29,269 nt of DNA from contig PAVA01000002.1 of the NCBI GenBank assembly GCA_002712945.1, forward strand, positions 1 to 29,269, in the 5' to 3' direction. This document shows, one piece after another, positions 1 to 8,655 of this stretch. Both the position numbers and the translations under genes were made by a program. The notes under the pieces are model-generated. The model saw only the letters and a program-made list of their open reading frames with translations. It searched no databases and was not told the DNA's origin. The number at the start of each line of letters is the position of its first letter. The stretch's first letter is position 1. This stretch comes from Citromicrobium sp. Its GTDB lineage: Bacteria; Pseudomonadota; Alphaproteobacteria; Sphingomonadales; Sphingomonadaceae.

Positions 1-338
1 GTGCCGCCCCGCCGAGCTCCGGCAGTGCCGCGTTGGGTGACGAGCGCGAGCCGCTCCCCCTTTCGCTCCAGCAGGGCATTGGTCGCAACGGTCGTTCCGA
101 TCCGCAGCTCGGCAATCGGTCCCTCTCCGTGATCTGCCATCAGGCGGCGCACCGCCTCGGTCGCGGCGTCATCGTAGTGGCCCGGATTCTCGGACAACAG
201 CTTGTGCGTCACCAGCGTGCCATCGGGTGTCGTGGCGACCACATCGGTGAAGGTTCCGCCACGGTCGACCGCGAAGCGCCATGCGGTCGGGTTCTCGTTC
301 GGGCCGGTATCCAAGAGGGGGCTCGCTTGTCTTGCCAT
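1..338 (-). CDS. Hydantoinase/5-oxoprolinase N-terminal fragment (runs off left edge)
   Basis: Reverse-strand reading from ATG at 338 gives a protein beginning MARQASPLL. It soon reaches WRFAVDRGGTFTDVVA, followed by VTHKLLSENP and RIGTTVATNALLERKGE, which are hallmark blocks of the hydantoinase/oxoprolinase N-terminal (actin-like, ATP-binding) domain. Members open cyclic amides such as 5-oxoproline or hydantoins in an ATP-dependent way in the cytoplasm. An in-frame ATG 14 codons upstream (380) is an alternative start, and neither has a good Shine-Dalgarno. Only about 112 codons are in the window. After ALVTQRG the residues (TAGARRGG) do not resemble the usual 'GF.DLL.IG' continuation, so the gene may be disrupted near the edge, or the end may be divergent. 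This gene has no evident link to the defence genes and probably marks chromosomal flanking DNA. Confidence 0.75.
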   Translation of the reverse strand, partial: MARQASPLLDTGPNENPTAWRFAVDRGGTFTDVVATTPDGTLVTHKLLSENPGHYDDAATEAVRRLMADHGEGPIAELRIGTTVATNALLERKGERLALVTQRGTAGARRGG

Positions 339-387
339 GGGGGACGGGCGAGCGGCCGTTCTAGGCGCGCAGGCGCGCATGTCCAAT

Positions 388-408
388 CCGGCGAGGACTG
401 CTCGCCGG
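388..408. repeat. Perfect inverted repeat, 8-bp arms, 5-nt loop
   Basis: CCGGCGAG (388-395) is followed by GACTG and CTCGCCGG (401-408). It lies just upstream of the hydantoinase start codon on the minus strand and has no adjoining T-run, so it fits a leader hairpin or operator better than an intrinsic terminator. Confidence 0.5.
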
Positions 409-538
409 GAGAGGCATGATCACAACGAGAAAATATGGTGCCCCAAAAAGGACGAAGATGGGCACTCAGATCATTGGGTAATTATTCTTCAGACACCTTG
501 ATTCGAGTATGCCCACGGGCAGACATCAGCACCTCAGC

Positions 539-2158
539 CTACTTCTTAACGCGACGCCCCTTACGCTTTTTTCCTCCGAGTTCTGTAGAGATAAGCAACA
601 AGCGATCGACATGGAAATTAAGCTCATCGCGGTCCAGCGTTGCAAGCGGTAAACTTGCCATTGCTACCACCTCCTCGCTTTCATCGACTTCGCGTACGGC
701 CACAGTCGTGGCACTTTGCCAAGCAGTCGCGAGAAGCTTTTTAAGCGAAGCAATCGTTGGTCGAGAACCCAAAGTAAAAATCGGCAGAACCAAATTTACG
801 ATTGAGTTTCCTGATGCTGATTCCGAGCAGTCCTCAACCATGATTAGCTTTTCCTTCGCGCTTGCTGCACGAATGCCAATCTGCCCGGAGACACTGTCTA
901 GTTCGACCTTGTAGCCGGCCTCCTGTATTCTGGCTTTGAGCATCACCATGTAGGCCGGCGGTTCGATCTGACGTTCAAGCGCACTTTTCCCGGCAACCTT
1001 GATGACCTGGTGCCGGGTCAGGTCTGCGCTCGTTTTCAACGTCTTAATGTCGACCTTCACGGGATCACCCGTGACCATCCTTTGCCCTACCTCGAGCACG
1101 GCATCCATTCTCGGCGCGGGAGACTTCAGCTTGCTGTCAATCCGCGAAAGCCCCGCGAAGGCGTAAACTGCAGCCGTGACCAACGCTCGCACGCGCGGAC
1201 CAGTTTCGAGATTACTCTCGAGCTCTTCAAGGCCAGAAGGCTCATGGGACAGGATAATCGCGAGCGCAGCGCGACGGCCGATCTTTTCGCCATCTGCCAG
1301 GCTTGGAATGTCTATCTCGGCGTCGATGACCTTCTGGCATCCGCGCACCCAAGATTCTGCTTCCGGGCCATGGTCTGCCAAGCGCCCTTCGACTTCTGCA
1401 AGAAATTCGCGCCGATCAAAGCCGCGTTTGCCGAACCGAGACCGCAGCGCCTCTATAGTCGCGGTCCAGATCGAGACATCCACCTGCGAAGAACGAGGTT
1501 CGAGCGCAAGTAATAGCTTTTGACCGTTCCCAGCAATGTTCGATCCCGGCTCGTCGAGGAACTTGCAGATCGCCTCATCAAACGTGCTTTCCGCCAACAG
1601 GTCGATGATTCCCGCCGCGAGGCCCCCGAGGAAGTCGAGGTCGCTTCGTCGACCCGGCTGCTCTACCCGAAGCTCCTGCAGGTCTACAGGGCGATCGCCA
1701 GTTTCGCGAACCGGCCACTTCGCTGCAAGTTCGACGATGTTCATGGGGACGTCGGGAAATGCATCGTAGGATGCGTTGAAGTTCGCCAACGAGGCCTCGT
1801 CTCGGAAATAGGCCGACCTGACCCTCGTTATTCTCTCGGGACCAGCAAGCAATTCCATGGTTCCAGGTCCCGGAGCAGCCTCTCCTTTTCCTGCGAGGCT
1901 GAGCAGGACCCTGTCCCCATCTTCACCCTCCGAGATCGCCCAGGCGGGAACCTCGCCAATGAAAGCGAACAGTCCGTTGGCAGCGTAGCTCTGCAGGTCC
2001 CGTGCCGCATCGCTTTTCAATGATCCACCAAGGTAGCCAGACGCCAACGCAAGGGCAAAATTGTCGGCGTGGATCGGCACGAGGAGTTCCCAGCTTGATG
2101 CCTTGCCTTCGGCTTTCGGTTCGAAATCGAGCTCGAGTTCGCGCTTATCGTCTGTCAC
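539..2158 (-). CDS. Unrecognised 539-aa protein, last gene of the DISARM-like operon
   Basis: I do not recognise a family. The start is GTG at 2158, sharing a GTGA overlap with the stop of the upstream helicase, so the two are probably translationally coupled. The protein is acidic in its first two thirds and ends in a basic tail (GGKKRKGRRVKK), which could contact nucleic acid. The middle has helical, Leu/Ala-rich stretches. Around residues 410-450 there is an alpha/beta segment (AYMVMLKARIQEAGYKVELD, then GQIGIRAASAKEKLIMVED), reminiscent of a small nuclease-like or receiver-like fold but without convincing catalytic residues. No HKD (PLD) motif is visible, so it is not an obvious DrmC. By position it is likely a structural or accessory subunit of the DrmAB machine, and it could be a diverged DrmE-type component. 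Function is unknown. Confidence 0.85.
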   Translation of the reverse strand: MTDDKRELELDFEPKAEGKASSWELLVPIHADNFALALASGYLGGSLKSDAARDLQSYAANGLFAFIGEVPAWAISEGEDGDRVLLSLAGKGEAAPGPGTMELLAGPERITRVRSAYFRDEASLANFNASYDAFPDVPMNIVELAAKWPVRETGDRPVDLQELRVEQPGRRSDLDFLGGLAAGIIDLLAESTFDEAICKFLDEPGSNIAGNGQKLLLALEPRSSQVDVSIWTATIEALRSRFGKRGFDRREFLAEVEGRLADHGPEAESWVRGCQKVIDAEIDIPSLADGEKIGRRAALAIILSHEPSGLEELESNLETGPRVRALVTAAVYAFAGLSRIDSKLKSPAPRMDAVLEVGQRMVTGDPVKVDIKTLKTSADLTRHQVIKVAGKSALERQIEPPAYMVMLKARIQEAGYKVELDSVSGQIGIRAASAKEKLIMVEDCSESASGNSIVNLVLPIFTLGSRPTIASLKKLLATAWQSATTVAVREVDESEEVVAMASLPLATLDRDELNFHVDRLLLISTELGGKKRKGRRVKK

Positions 2159-3444
2159 TCGGCTGCCTCCATTTCTTCGAAATCATCGTTGGCCTCGATG
2201 GCCTCTTGGAACACCCCGACGCTTTGGTCGAGTGATCCGAGGCCCACATACCGGCACAAGTCCATGCTTGGACGAGGCAGCAAGCGGAACGATGCGGGTG
2301 GAGCGGCCCTTGGATCTATGTCCTTGAACGCGATGTAGAGCTCGGAACGGGCACGGGAACTCATAACGTAAAGTGCCATCCGCTCGTTCAAGAAGCCCGA
2401 GGTATCGACACTCATTCCTTCCATGCCGAGGAAGAAAACGATGTCGAATTCTAGACCCTTGGCAGACTGTGCATGGAGGAAGGTAATCGTGTTGCCACTT
2501 TCAAAGTCCAGAGACTGGTCGGTGTGCGTACTGTTTCCGCTGAGGTACATCTGCAAATGCGGGGGCTTGGCCAGCTCGCCAACCCGCGTTTTGACCTGGT
2601 TGTAGGCCCGCTTTACGTCCTTGGTTCCACCGTAGACGATCACGCCGACCTGCTTACCGGGGTTGATCTTCGCCTTTCGCGCAATGAAGTCAGCGATTTC
2701 ACGGTCATTGGCAGCGAAGACAACCTGCGGGTTCTCACCATCAGCGTCCGGCAGTTCCGCTATGCCGCTCTCGTTTCCGACTTGGAAATGCTTGGCAAAC
2801 TCGGCGATGGGCCGCGTGTTGCGAAAGTTCTTTTTCAAGTTGAAAACGCGATCGGCCGCGGCACCGAGGAAAAGGTAATCCTTGATATCCTTTATCCGGC
2901 TATTCCGGTCAGCCTGCAAACGCTGGTTGTCGTCCGCGAAGATCGTCACCTGCGCCGCGACACCGTGCGCTTCCATTTGCTTCAGCATCATCCCTAGGGC
3001 CATGTACATCTGGGGAGGAAAGTCTTGCCCCTCGTCGATGATGAGATGTCCCCAGGTAAACTTGCGGCTGGCACCCTTCTGGAATGCATTGATCGCCCGG
3101 GCGCATATGTCGGGCCAATCGTGGGCCCAGCGATCACCGGCGATCATCGGAGGCCAAGAGCCCGTCGCCCGCTTCCACCACTTGCCTGCCCAGGTATGCA
3201 TCGTGCTCACGCCAACATCGGGAGCCACGTTTGACCTGCTGGACGTGTACTTGGCCAACACCTTGTTATACATGATAACATGCGGATCTTGACCAAGCTT
3301 TCCGAGCTTCTGGGCACGGTGAAAAGCCATGACCGTTTTCCCGGTGCCGGGCGGGCCCACGACCAAGATCGCACCGTCGGCAGGTGCATCGCCGTAAATG
3401 CGACGCTGCTCTCGGTCGAGATCACTTAACGAGGGAAACCGCAT
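2155..3444 (-). CDS. UvrD/PcrA-like superfamily 1 DNA helicase
   Basis: A 429-aa SF1 ATPase. Walker A GPPGTGKT is at residues 30-37 and the DEGQ Walker B at about 137-140. A motif IV-like KKNFRNTRPIA, a motif V-like HAQSAKGLEFDIVFF and a final YVMSSRARSELYIAF (motif VI) follow. The ATG at 3444 is chosen over the longer open frame to 3594 because the longer version runs back through the end of drmB, while 3444 starts 2 nt after the drmB stop with AGG-rich sequence upstream. It is shorter than full UvrD (about 700 aa), so the 1B/2B domains are reduced, as in many defence-associated SF1 helicases. It probably translocates on DNA as part of the defence complex. It is not a component of textbook DISARM class 1 or 2. 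Confidence 0.9.
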   Translation of the reverse strand: MRFPSLSDLDREQRRIYGDAPADGAILVVGPPGTGKTVMAFHRAQKLGKLGQDPHVIMYNKVLAKYTSSRSNVAPDVGVSTMHTWAGKWWKRATGSWPPMIAGDRWAHDWPDICARAINAFQKGASRKFTWGHLIIDEGQDFPPQMYMALGMMLKQMEAHGVAAQVTIFADDNQRLQADRNSRIKDIKDYLFLGAAADRVFNLKKNFRNTRPIAEFAKHFQVGNESGIAELPDADGENPQVVFAANDREIADFIARKAKINPGKQVGVIVYGGTKDVKRAYNQVKTRVGELAKPPHLQMYLSGNSTHTDQSLDFESGNTITFLHAQSAKGLEFDIVFFLGMEGMSVDTSGFLNERMALYVMSSRARSELYIAFKDIDPRAAPPASFRLLPRPSMDLCRYVGLGSLDQSVGVFQEAIEANDDFEEMEAAE

Positions 3445-3446
3445 CC

Positions 3447-5309
3447 TTAGACCTCTAGAACCTTGCTGAAGTAGCCAACCGGCTCGCGAACACCGCGACC
3501 ATTCTTCCGTCCGTCGCCGGACACCAAGACACGGTCGAGGAGTACGTTCGAGAAAGTACAGCTTGTCTCCGCGACAAGCGAACACGCGTGGCACGCTGCA
3601 CGGTTCAAGCCATCGACACCTTGCGCGTCAAGCTCGCGGCAGACCGGGTCCCCGGAACACCATTGGCTGCGTGACACGGCGCGGTAGATGACATCCTCGA
3701 GCCTTTCGGGCGCACCCATCTCGCTCAGGCCACCCATAGATCCCTCGGCATCCGAGTCAGCCGTGTAGATGAGCAGCCCGGCATACGGCTCGGAGTCCGT
3801 TCCGCAGTAAATTCGCTCCCTTAGCGAGGTCGAAGAATATCCGCAGTCGAAAGACAGCTGGTTCAGGAGCAAATGGGCAAAACTGTGGACCATGATGAAT
3901 GTTGGATTCGCGTTGAAACCCATGCGCACCGGCAATCCCAGCGCCTCGGCACCCACGAGGTGTGACTGGGTGAACTCCTCGATTTGCTCTTCGTTCTCCT
4001 TCCTCCAGCCAGCGATCGCGGAATTAGAGAATTCCAAGAAGACGCCTTCGCCAAGCACCATCATGGCCGGCAACCAGTCAGGCTGCTGCCGTCCCAGCGA
4101 GGGCGAGATCATGGCGTGTTTCTCGGAGACGTTGCGCCGCTGGAAGCCTCGGAATGCACGGACCTCACGGAGTCTTTCAACCCTAACGAAACGCTCGAAC
4201 AGCTCATCGAGACCGAAGCGCGAAGTTGGCTTCTCCGGCCGGGCTATAAGCCACCGGGAATTCTGTCCCTTGGGGTTCGCAAGGACGGGAAACTCCTGGT
4301 CGAGAATGCTTTGCTGGCTGATCTCGCCTGCCGGAGGGGTGGGTCCAGTTTCGGCTGGACTAGTTCCTAGGTCCGCTTCGAAGCAAGCAAGCGCATCCTC
4401 GACGGAAATACCAACATCGTTGGCGCGTGCCTCGAGGCTTGGGCGGCTTGTCTGGATCGCCATGGTAGTATCGCCGCCCTGTAAGCCCGCGAGCATCCGC
4501 GCAGTTTGCAAGGTGTTCTGGTAGATCGCGTCGGTACGGAGCTTTTCCCAGCTATCCTTCTCGGTGTCGCCGTCGATATCGAGCGCGGAGATCACTGACG
4601 CGTAGTGAAGAGAACTGGAACCTCGCGGCTCCATGTAGAGCGGCTTCGGGGCCCCGGGATTCTTCTTGTTGTCCGGGTCTACGCAAGTCGATGATTGCTC
4701 TCCGGGTTGGTAGCCACGGCATTTCTGTGGGAGCGGGCCATCTGCTATCCCCTCCAAGTTACCAGATGATCCGCAACGGCACCGTATGACCATGCTCGAG
4801 AAGTCACCGCCGCTCTTGCCAGTTACCTCGAAGTGGAGCCTCGATGTGTGACGGCTGCATGCACCATGTTTCGCGGGCTCGTGTGACCGGTGCGCCCACC
4901 AGTACCAATCGATCTCGTCGATGTGGCCATTGTCGCAAGCCGCAACGAACCGCATGGGAACCAGCCTGGCGTTCTTGCACTTCCCGCCGTCACAGGTTGG
5001 CTTGGGAAGACTGCCGTCGTCCTTTAGGTTTTGCTTGTCTTTTTCCGGGGTCCACCGGGTCATCTTGCGGCATTCCGGGCAAAAGTGCCAATGCGGGAAC
5101 CGCAGTATAGCGACCGATTCCGTTGGTTTTCTCAGCTGGCGAGGCCGGAGCCAATCGGTGAGCGATCCCACCTCGATCTTCTCGAGATTGTAGCCCTTCG
5201 CCCAGCTTCCCGTGCCGCGGACAAAAAAGGACTGGCCGTCGATCTCGCATAGCGAGCCAACACCGAATGGGCTTATGAGCTGCGCGCTACGAATTGTTGG
5301 CTTGGGCAA
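3447..5309 (-). CDS. drmB: DISARM-like DrmB protein (DUF1998)
   Basis: About 620 aa. The N-terminus reads PKPTIRSAQLISPFGVGSL, typical of DrmB-like proteins. A zinc-finger-like region (HFCPECRKMTRW near residue 80, then CDGGKC and CRCGSSG) follows. The C-terminus carries the DUF1998 signature HSFAHLLLNQLSFDCGYSS near residue 475 and a terminal CHACSLVAETSC cysteine cluster. I place the start at TTG 5309: a GGAGG lies 9 nt upstream and the homologous region begins right after it. The longer open frame to 5438 only reads the drmA end in a second frame. The start lies inside drmA, giving a 23-nt overlap that suggests coupled translation. In published DISARM, DrmB binds DrmA and the pair loads on DNA with 5' overhangs. 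The role here is inferred from that. Confidence 0.88.
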   Translation of the reverse strand: MPKPTIRSAQLISPFGVGSLCEIDGQSFFVRGTGSWAKGYNLEKIEVGSLTDWLRPRQLRKPTESVAILRFPHWHFCPECRKMTRWTPEKDKQNLKDDGSLPKPTCDGGKCKNARLVPMRFVAACDNGHIDEIDWYWWAHRSHEPAKHGACSRHTSRLHFEVTGKSGGDFSSMVIRCRCGSSGNLEGIADGPLPQKCRGYQPGEQSSTCVDPDNKKNPGAPKPLYMEPRGSSSLHYASVISALDIDGDTEKDSWEKLRTDAIYQNTLQTARMLAGLQGGDTTMAIQTSRPSLEARANDVGISVEDALACFEADLGTSPAETGPTPPAGEISQQSILDQEFPVLANPKGQNSRWLIARPEKPTSRFGLDELFERFVRVERLREVRAFRGFQRRNVSEKHAMISPSLGRQQPDWLPAMMVLGEGVFLEFSNSAIAGWRKENEEQIEEFTQSHLVGAEALGLPVRMGFNANPTFIMVHSFAHLLLNQLSFDCGYSSTSLRERIYCGTDSEPYAGLLIYTADSDAEGSMGGLSEMGAPERLEDVIYRAVSRSQWCSGDPVCRELDAQGVDGLNRAACHACSLVAETSCTFSNVLLDRVLVSGDGRKNGRGVREPVGYFSKVLEV

Positions 5310-8300
5310 GTGCCATATCCTCCAAGATAATTTCCTTGTCGACGTGCCGCATCGATTGCAGCGTGTGCCAGCCTGCCCCGTCGATCTTCTTGTTACCGTA
5401 GCGAACGAGTAAGTGCGGGCGCTGCTGGTTGCTGGCAAACGTGTACTGCAGCCCCTCCACTGCGCTTGCCCACCCGGCCCACTCCATCACCTTCTCGGTC
5501 AATTTCGTCGAGATGCGATCCCGCTCTTCGGCTTCGCGTGGTCCATCGTACGCCCTCAATAGGCGTTGCTCGAGGCGCTCGATGATAGCTGCAATCGCAT
5601 GCTCAGCGGGATCGAACTGCCTTGCTGCCGCGTTTTTTCGTAGTCTTGTCCCATGACGCACGACCGTCACCAAGGCCGCGTGGAGGCCCCTTTCGATCGC
5701 CGGCAAGGCTCCGGGCGTGACGCTCGTTGGCTCGACGAAGCTGTAGAAGCGCTCGTGGTAGTCGCGGAAAGACTCGTAATGCGAGCGGTCCCTTGGCTTG
5801 CTCGGAGAATAGGCTGCCAAGACGAGGCCGGGCACTGCGCCACGTCCCACCCGGCTGGTCGCCTGGATGTATTCTGCACTGAGCTTGGGTTGACCGTTCA
5901 CCATCATCATGCCGAGACGGTCGATATCGACGCCGACGGAGATGATGTTGGTGCAGGGGACCACGTCGATCGCGGGTTGTTCTGGCCTATGCCGTCGGGC
6001 CAATAATTGCCTCGCCCTCGGTACCGGTGTCTCCGCGTGTGCCTTCAATTCTAACACCTGGAAGTTCGATGGCCTCTCCACTTCCTCGTCTGAGGCATAG
6101 ACCTTCATGCGTGTCGGAATTTCGTCTCGGGTGGCGTTGACGATACGACCCAGCTCGCGCTTGCTGTTATGGTAGGCCACCAACGTCCAGTAGGAATCCG
6201 CCTCGTTCGCTGTTAGCTCGCCTGCTTCAACGAGTTCGTATGACGACTGGAGTAGCGTTGCCATCGTCCAAGAGGCCGCGACAGTCGATCGAAGGCCCTG
6301 CGCCATTACCCCTGCATAAAGTCTCGACCTTTCCTTGTTGCCCGTATCGAGCTTCGAGAAAAACGAATCCTCCGCGCGCAGACCCGGTGACGGAAACACC
6401 ATTGATGGCCTGCCGTATATCCTCCTGCATTGGACGGACGCGTTCCTGATGGTTGCTGTCGAGGCAATCACTTTCGGCGGCTTCCCACCGGATGCCATCA
6501 GGGTCTCGAAAGCCGCTTCGTAGATTCCTGCCAGGGTCCCGAGTGGACCCGAGATCAAGTGCAGCTCGTCTTGGATCACGAGCGAAGGTGATGACCATTT
6601 CGTGCCGAGCCCGAGCAGGACCCCGCCGTTTTCCTTCCACGGGATCATCGCAAACTTGTCGATGGTCCCGAGCAAGAAGGAAGGCGGTGCGCGGAGCAAC
6701 TGTTCGTCGATGAAGTAGACAGGCAATCCCCCGTGGAACGCGCAGTCTTCTTCCGGGCACCTCGTCGTGAAACTGTTGGCGGTCGCAATGAACCCGTAAT
6801 AGGCCTCGTCAGGGCTTCCATCCGGCTTCGTTTTTTTCTCTTCTGGAACAAGCAGGGTCCCGCACGATGGGCAGCTCTCGATGGGGTAAGGGTTCGCATC
6901 GCGGGGTTGGCTTGAATCCAGGAGCTCCTGCGTCCTCGACATCGCCCCGTCATGGCTGCCCGCGAAGGAATTAGGGCTAACTTCGCCCCCAACGAATAAG
7001 CCGATCGAGAATTCTTCTTCGCCAACCGATGGATCGCCGGAAGCGGTCAATTCGCGCCTGATCATTTCCATGGCACAGATCACGCCGGCAGTACGCTGGA
7101 ACTGGTCGGCGGTCAGGAAGCGGTAGGTATAGCGGTTTATGACCCCGGTTCCGCCACCTGCTTTCCCATCGAGAATCCGCCTCCTGAAAAGCTCGAAGGC
7201 AGAGACGAACAAGTATGCTTCCGTCTTACCTCCGCCGGTCGAAAACCAGATGACATCGACAAGATCACGATCGGGAAGCTCGGCTCCGGCGAGCGACGGC
7301 AACACGAGAAGAAAAAACGCCAGCTGGAACGGGCGCCATTGAGCAGGATTGTCGAAATAGTCGATTGGGCCAGTTTCGGCCTTTCCAAGCGCGAAGGGGC
7401 CTTGCATTCCGTCTTCGCGCCCCCGGCCGGTCGCCCGGCCCGCGTGGGACATAGACATGAGCATCGCGCGGTTCGCCAACATGAAACAACGGGCAATGCT
7501 CTCGTCGCTTTGAAGGATGCGAATACCTTCCTTCATGCGTTCGGCACTTCGCTCGCATCGTCCAATCATTCTGGAGGCGTCGGCTTCCAGTTCGGAGTCA
7601 ACCGGTATCGCAGCCTGGGAAGCTATCCATTCTTCGTAGAAATCGACCAATCCAGTCAGGCGCTCGATTAGCTCGGGACCAGAAAGGTCACCGTTGGCAA
7701 GGGGCGCGATCTTGAACAATTCGTCGTCGTCGAAGGAAACGAGTTCACCGTCCCTTGCGATCGACAGGTTGTCGAAGACCGGTCGCCAAACGTGGGCGGT
7801 GGGAAGGGCCTCGGTGCAGACCCATTCGCACTTGTCATTTTCAAGTTTCCAATCGGTCGCCACCCCGTGCCCCACGGCATAGGGGCGTTGCTCACCGTAA
7901 ATGACCCGGAGTTCACGTTCCTCGTCCGTGGGTGGAACGTAGCGGGCCGCCGGGTACTTGAGGATTTGGCCTTCGAGGGGCTCGGCTCGAATTGAAACCT
8001 GGTAAAGGGTGTCCTCGCTTGATCTCGCGTTCTTCGCCTCGTGGACGTTGGAGAGGCTAGTTGTCAGGAGAACGTCGCCACTTGGCAAGGTTCGCGCGAG
8101 CACTTCCAATGTCGCGTGATCCTCGAGGACGAGAGTCGTCTCCAAGCCGCTTGCGTCAACAGCTTGCGATGCCGGGGCCAACGCGCGACGTTGCCACCGC
8201 CCATCGGCCTTGCTTCGCCGCTTCGCTGCCTTCTCATCGCGAGGTGCATCTGCTGGTACCGCGGCTTCCGCGGCCTTTGCCTTTTCCTTGGCTGCCTCGG

Positions 8301-8655
8301 GGTTCTCGGCATCTTCCCTCGGCTCGATTTGTTCGTAGACAGCTGCGTCGACCGTGATCTGCACCTTGCTGCCCGGCGCAATGCATAATGACATCCCCAT
8401 CGAGGCCGGCAGCATCGCGTTAGACATGCTCAGCGGATCATCAGCATCCTCGTCGGAGGCGTCCTCCGCTTCGTCCCCGCCAAGGTCAGCAGGGGACCGT
8501 TCGGCGCGCGGGAACAACATGCCTTGCATGTAGGCGAGGCTCATGCGCCCTTCGATGATCTCGTCCGCGTGGGTCCCGCTGGGTCCGGGCTTGCCGAGAC
8601 CCGGCCCGATGAGCCTGCGCCGCGTTTCGCGAAGGGTCTTGTCCCTGCCTAGCAT
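5287..8655 (-). CDS. drmA: DISARM-like DrmA helicase
   Basis: A 1122-aa SF2 helicase of the DrmA type. Walker A STGGGKTEAY lies near residue 472, followed by a Cys4-like insert (CPSCG ... CPEEDC). The DEAH-box equivalent is IQDELHLISGPLGTL near 693, motif III is IASTATIR, and motif VI is EYIQATSRVGRG near 930. The N-terminal 170 residues include a low-complexity acidic then Ala/Lys/Glu-rich linker. The ATG at 8655 directly abuts the TGA of the upstream NERD-helicase gene (TGAATG), and the C-terminus overlaps drmB. In DISARM, DrmA with DrmB recognises and engages incoming DNA. The family assignment is firm from motifs and from adjacency to a DUF1998 protein. The exact activity of this variant is inferred. 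Confidence 0.9.
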   Translation of the reverse strand: MLGRDKTLRETRRRLIGPGLGKPGPSGTHADEIIEGRMSLAYMQGMLFPRAERSPADLGGDEAEDASDEDADDPLSMSNAMLPASMGMSLCIAPGSKVQITVDAAVYEQIEPREDAENPEAAKEKAKAAEAAVPADAPRDEKAAKRRSKADGRWQRRALAPASQAVDASGLETTLVLEDHATLEVLARTLPSGDVLLTTSLSNVHEAKNARSSEDTLYQVSIRAEPLEGQILKYPAARYVPPTDEERELRVIYGEQRPYAVGHGVATDWKLENDKCEWVCTEALPTAHVWRPVFDNLSIARDGELVSFDDDELFKIAPLANGDLSGPELIERLTGLVDFYEEWIASQAAIPVDSELEADASRMIGRCERSAERMKEGIRILQSDESIARCFMLANRAMLMSMSHAGRATGRGREDGMQGPFALGKAETGPIDYFDNPAQWRPFQLAFFLLVLPSLAGAELPDRDLVDVIWFSTGGGKTEAYLFVSAFELFRRRILDGKAGGGTGVINRYTYRFLTADQFQRTAGVICAMEMIRRELTASGDPSVGEEEFSIGLFVGGEVSPNSFAGSHDGAMSRTQELLDSSQPRDANPYPIESCPSCGTLLVPEEKKTKPDGSPDEAYYGFIATANSFTTRCPEEDCAFHGGLPVYFIDEQLLRAPPSFLLGTIDKFAMIPWKENGGVLLGLGTKWSSPSLVIQDELHLISGPLGTLAGIYEAAFETLMASGGKPPKVIASTATIRNASVQCRRIYGRPSMVFPSPGLRAEDSFFSKLDTGNKERSRLYAGVMAQGLRSTVAASWTMATLLQSSYELVEAGELTANEADSYWTLVAYHNSKRELGRIVNATRDEIPTRMKVYASDEEVERPSNFQVLELKAHAETPVPRARQLLARRHRPEQPAIDVVPCTNIISVGVDIDRLGMMMVNGQPKLSAEYIQATSRVGRGAVPGLVLAAYSPSKPRDRSHYESFRDYHERFYSFVEPTSVTPGALPAIERGLHAALVTVVRHGTRLRKNAAARQFDPAEHAIAAIIERLEQRLLRAYDGPREAEERDRISTKLTEKVMEWAGWASAVEGLQYTFASNQQRPHLLVRYGNKKIDGAGWHTLQSMRHVDKEIILEDMALAQANNS

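Noticed and set aside
481..538. Possible terminator after the DISARM-like operon (TGCCC/GGGCA at about 514-525)
   Set aside because: The stem is only 4-5 bp with a tiny loop and no U-tract follows, so it is not supported.
3892..4524. 210-aa plus-strand open frame inside drmB
   Set aside because: It is a shadow of drmB. Its residue composition (Ser/Arg/Pro-rich) is typical of a wrong-frame reading.
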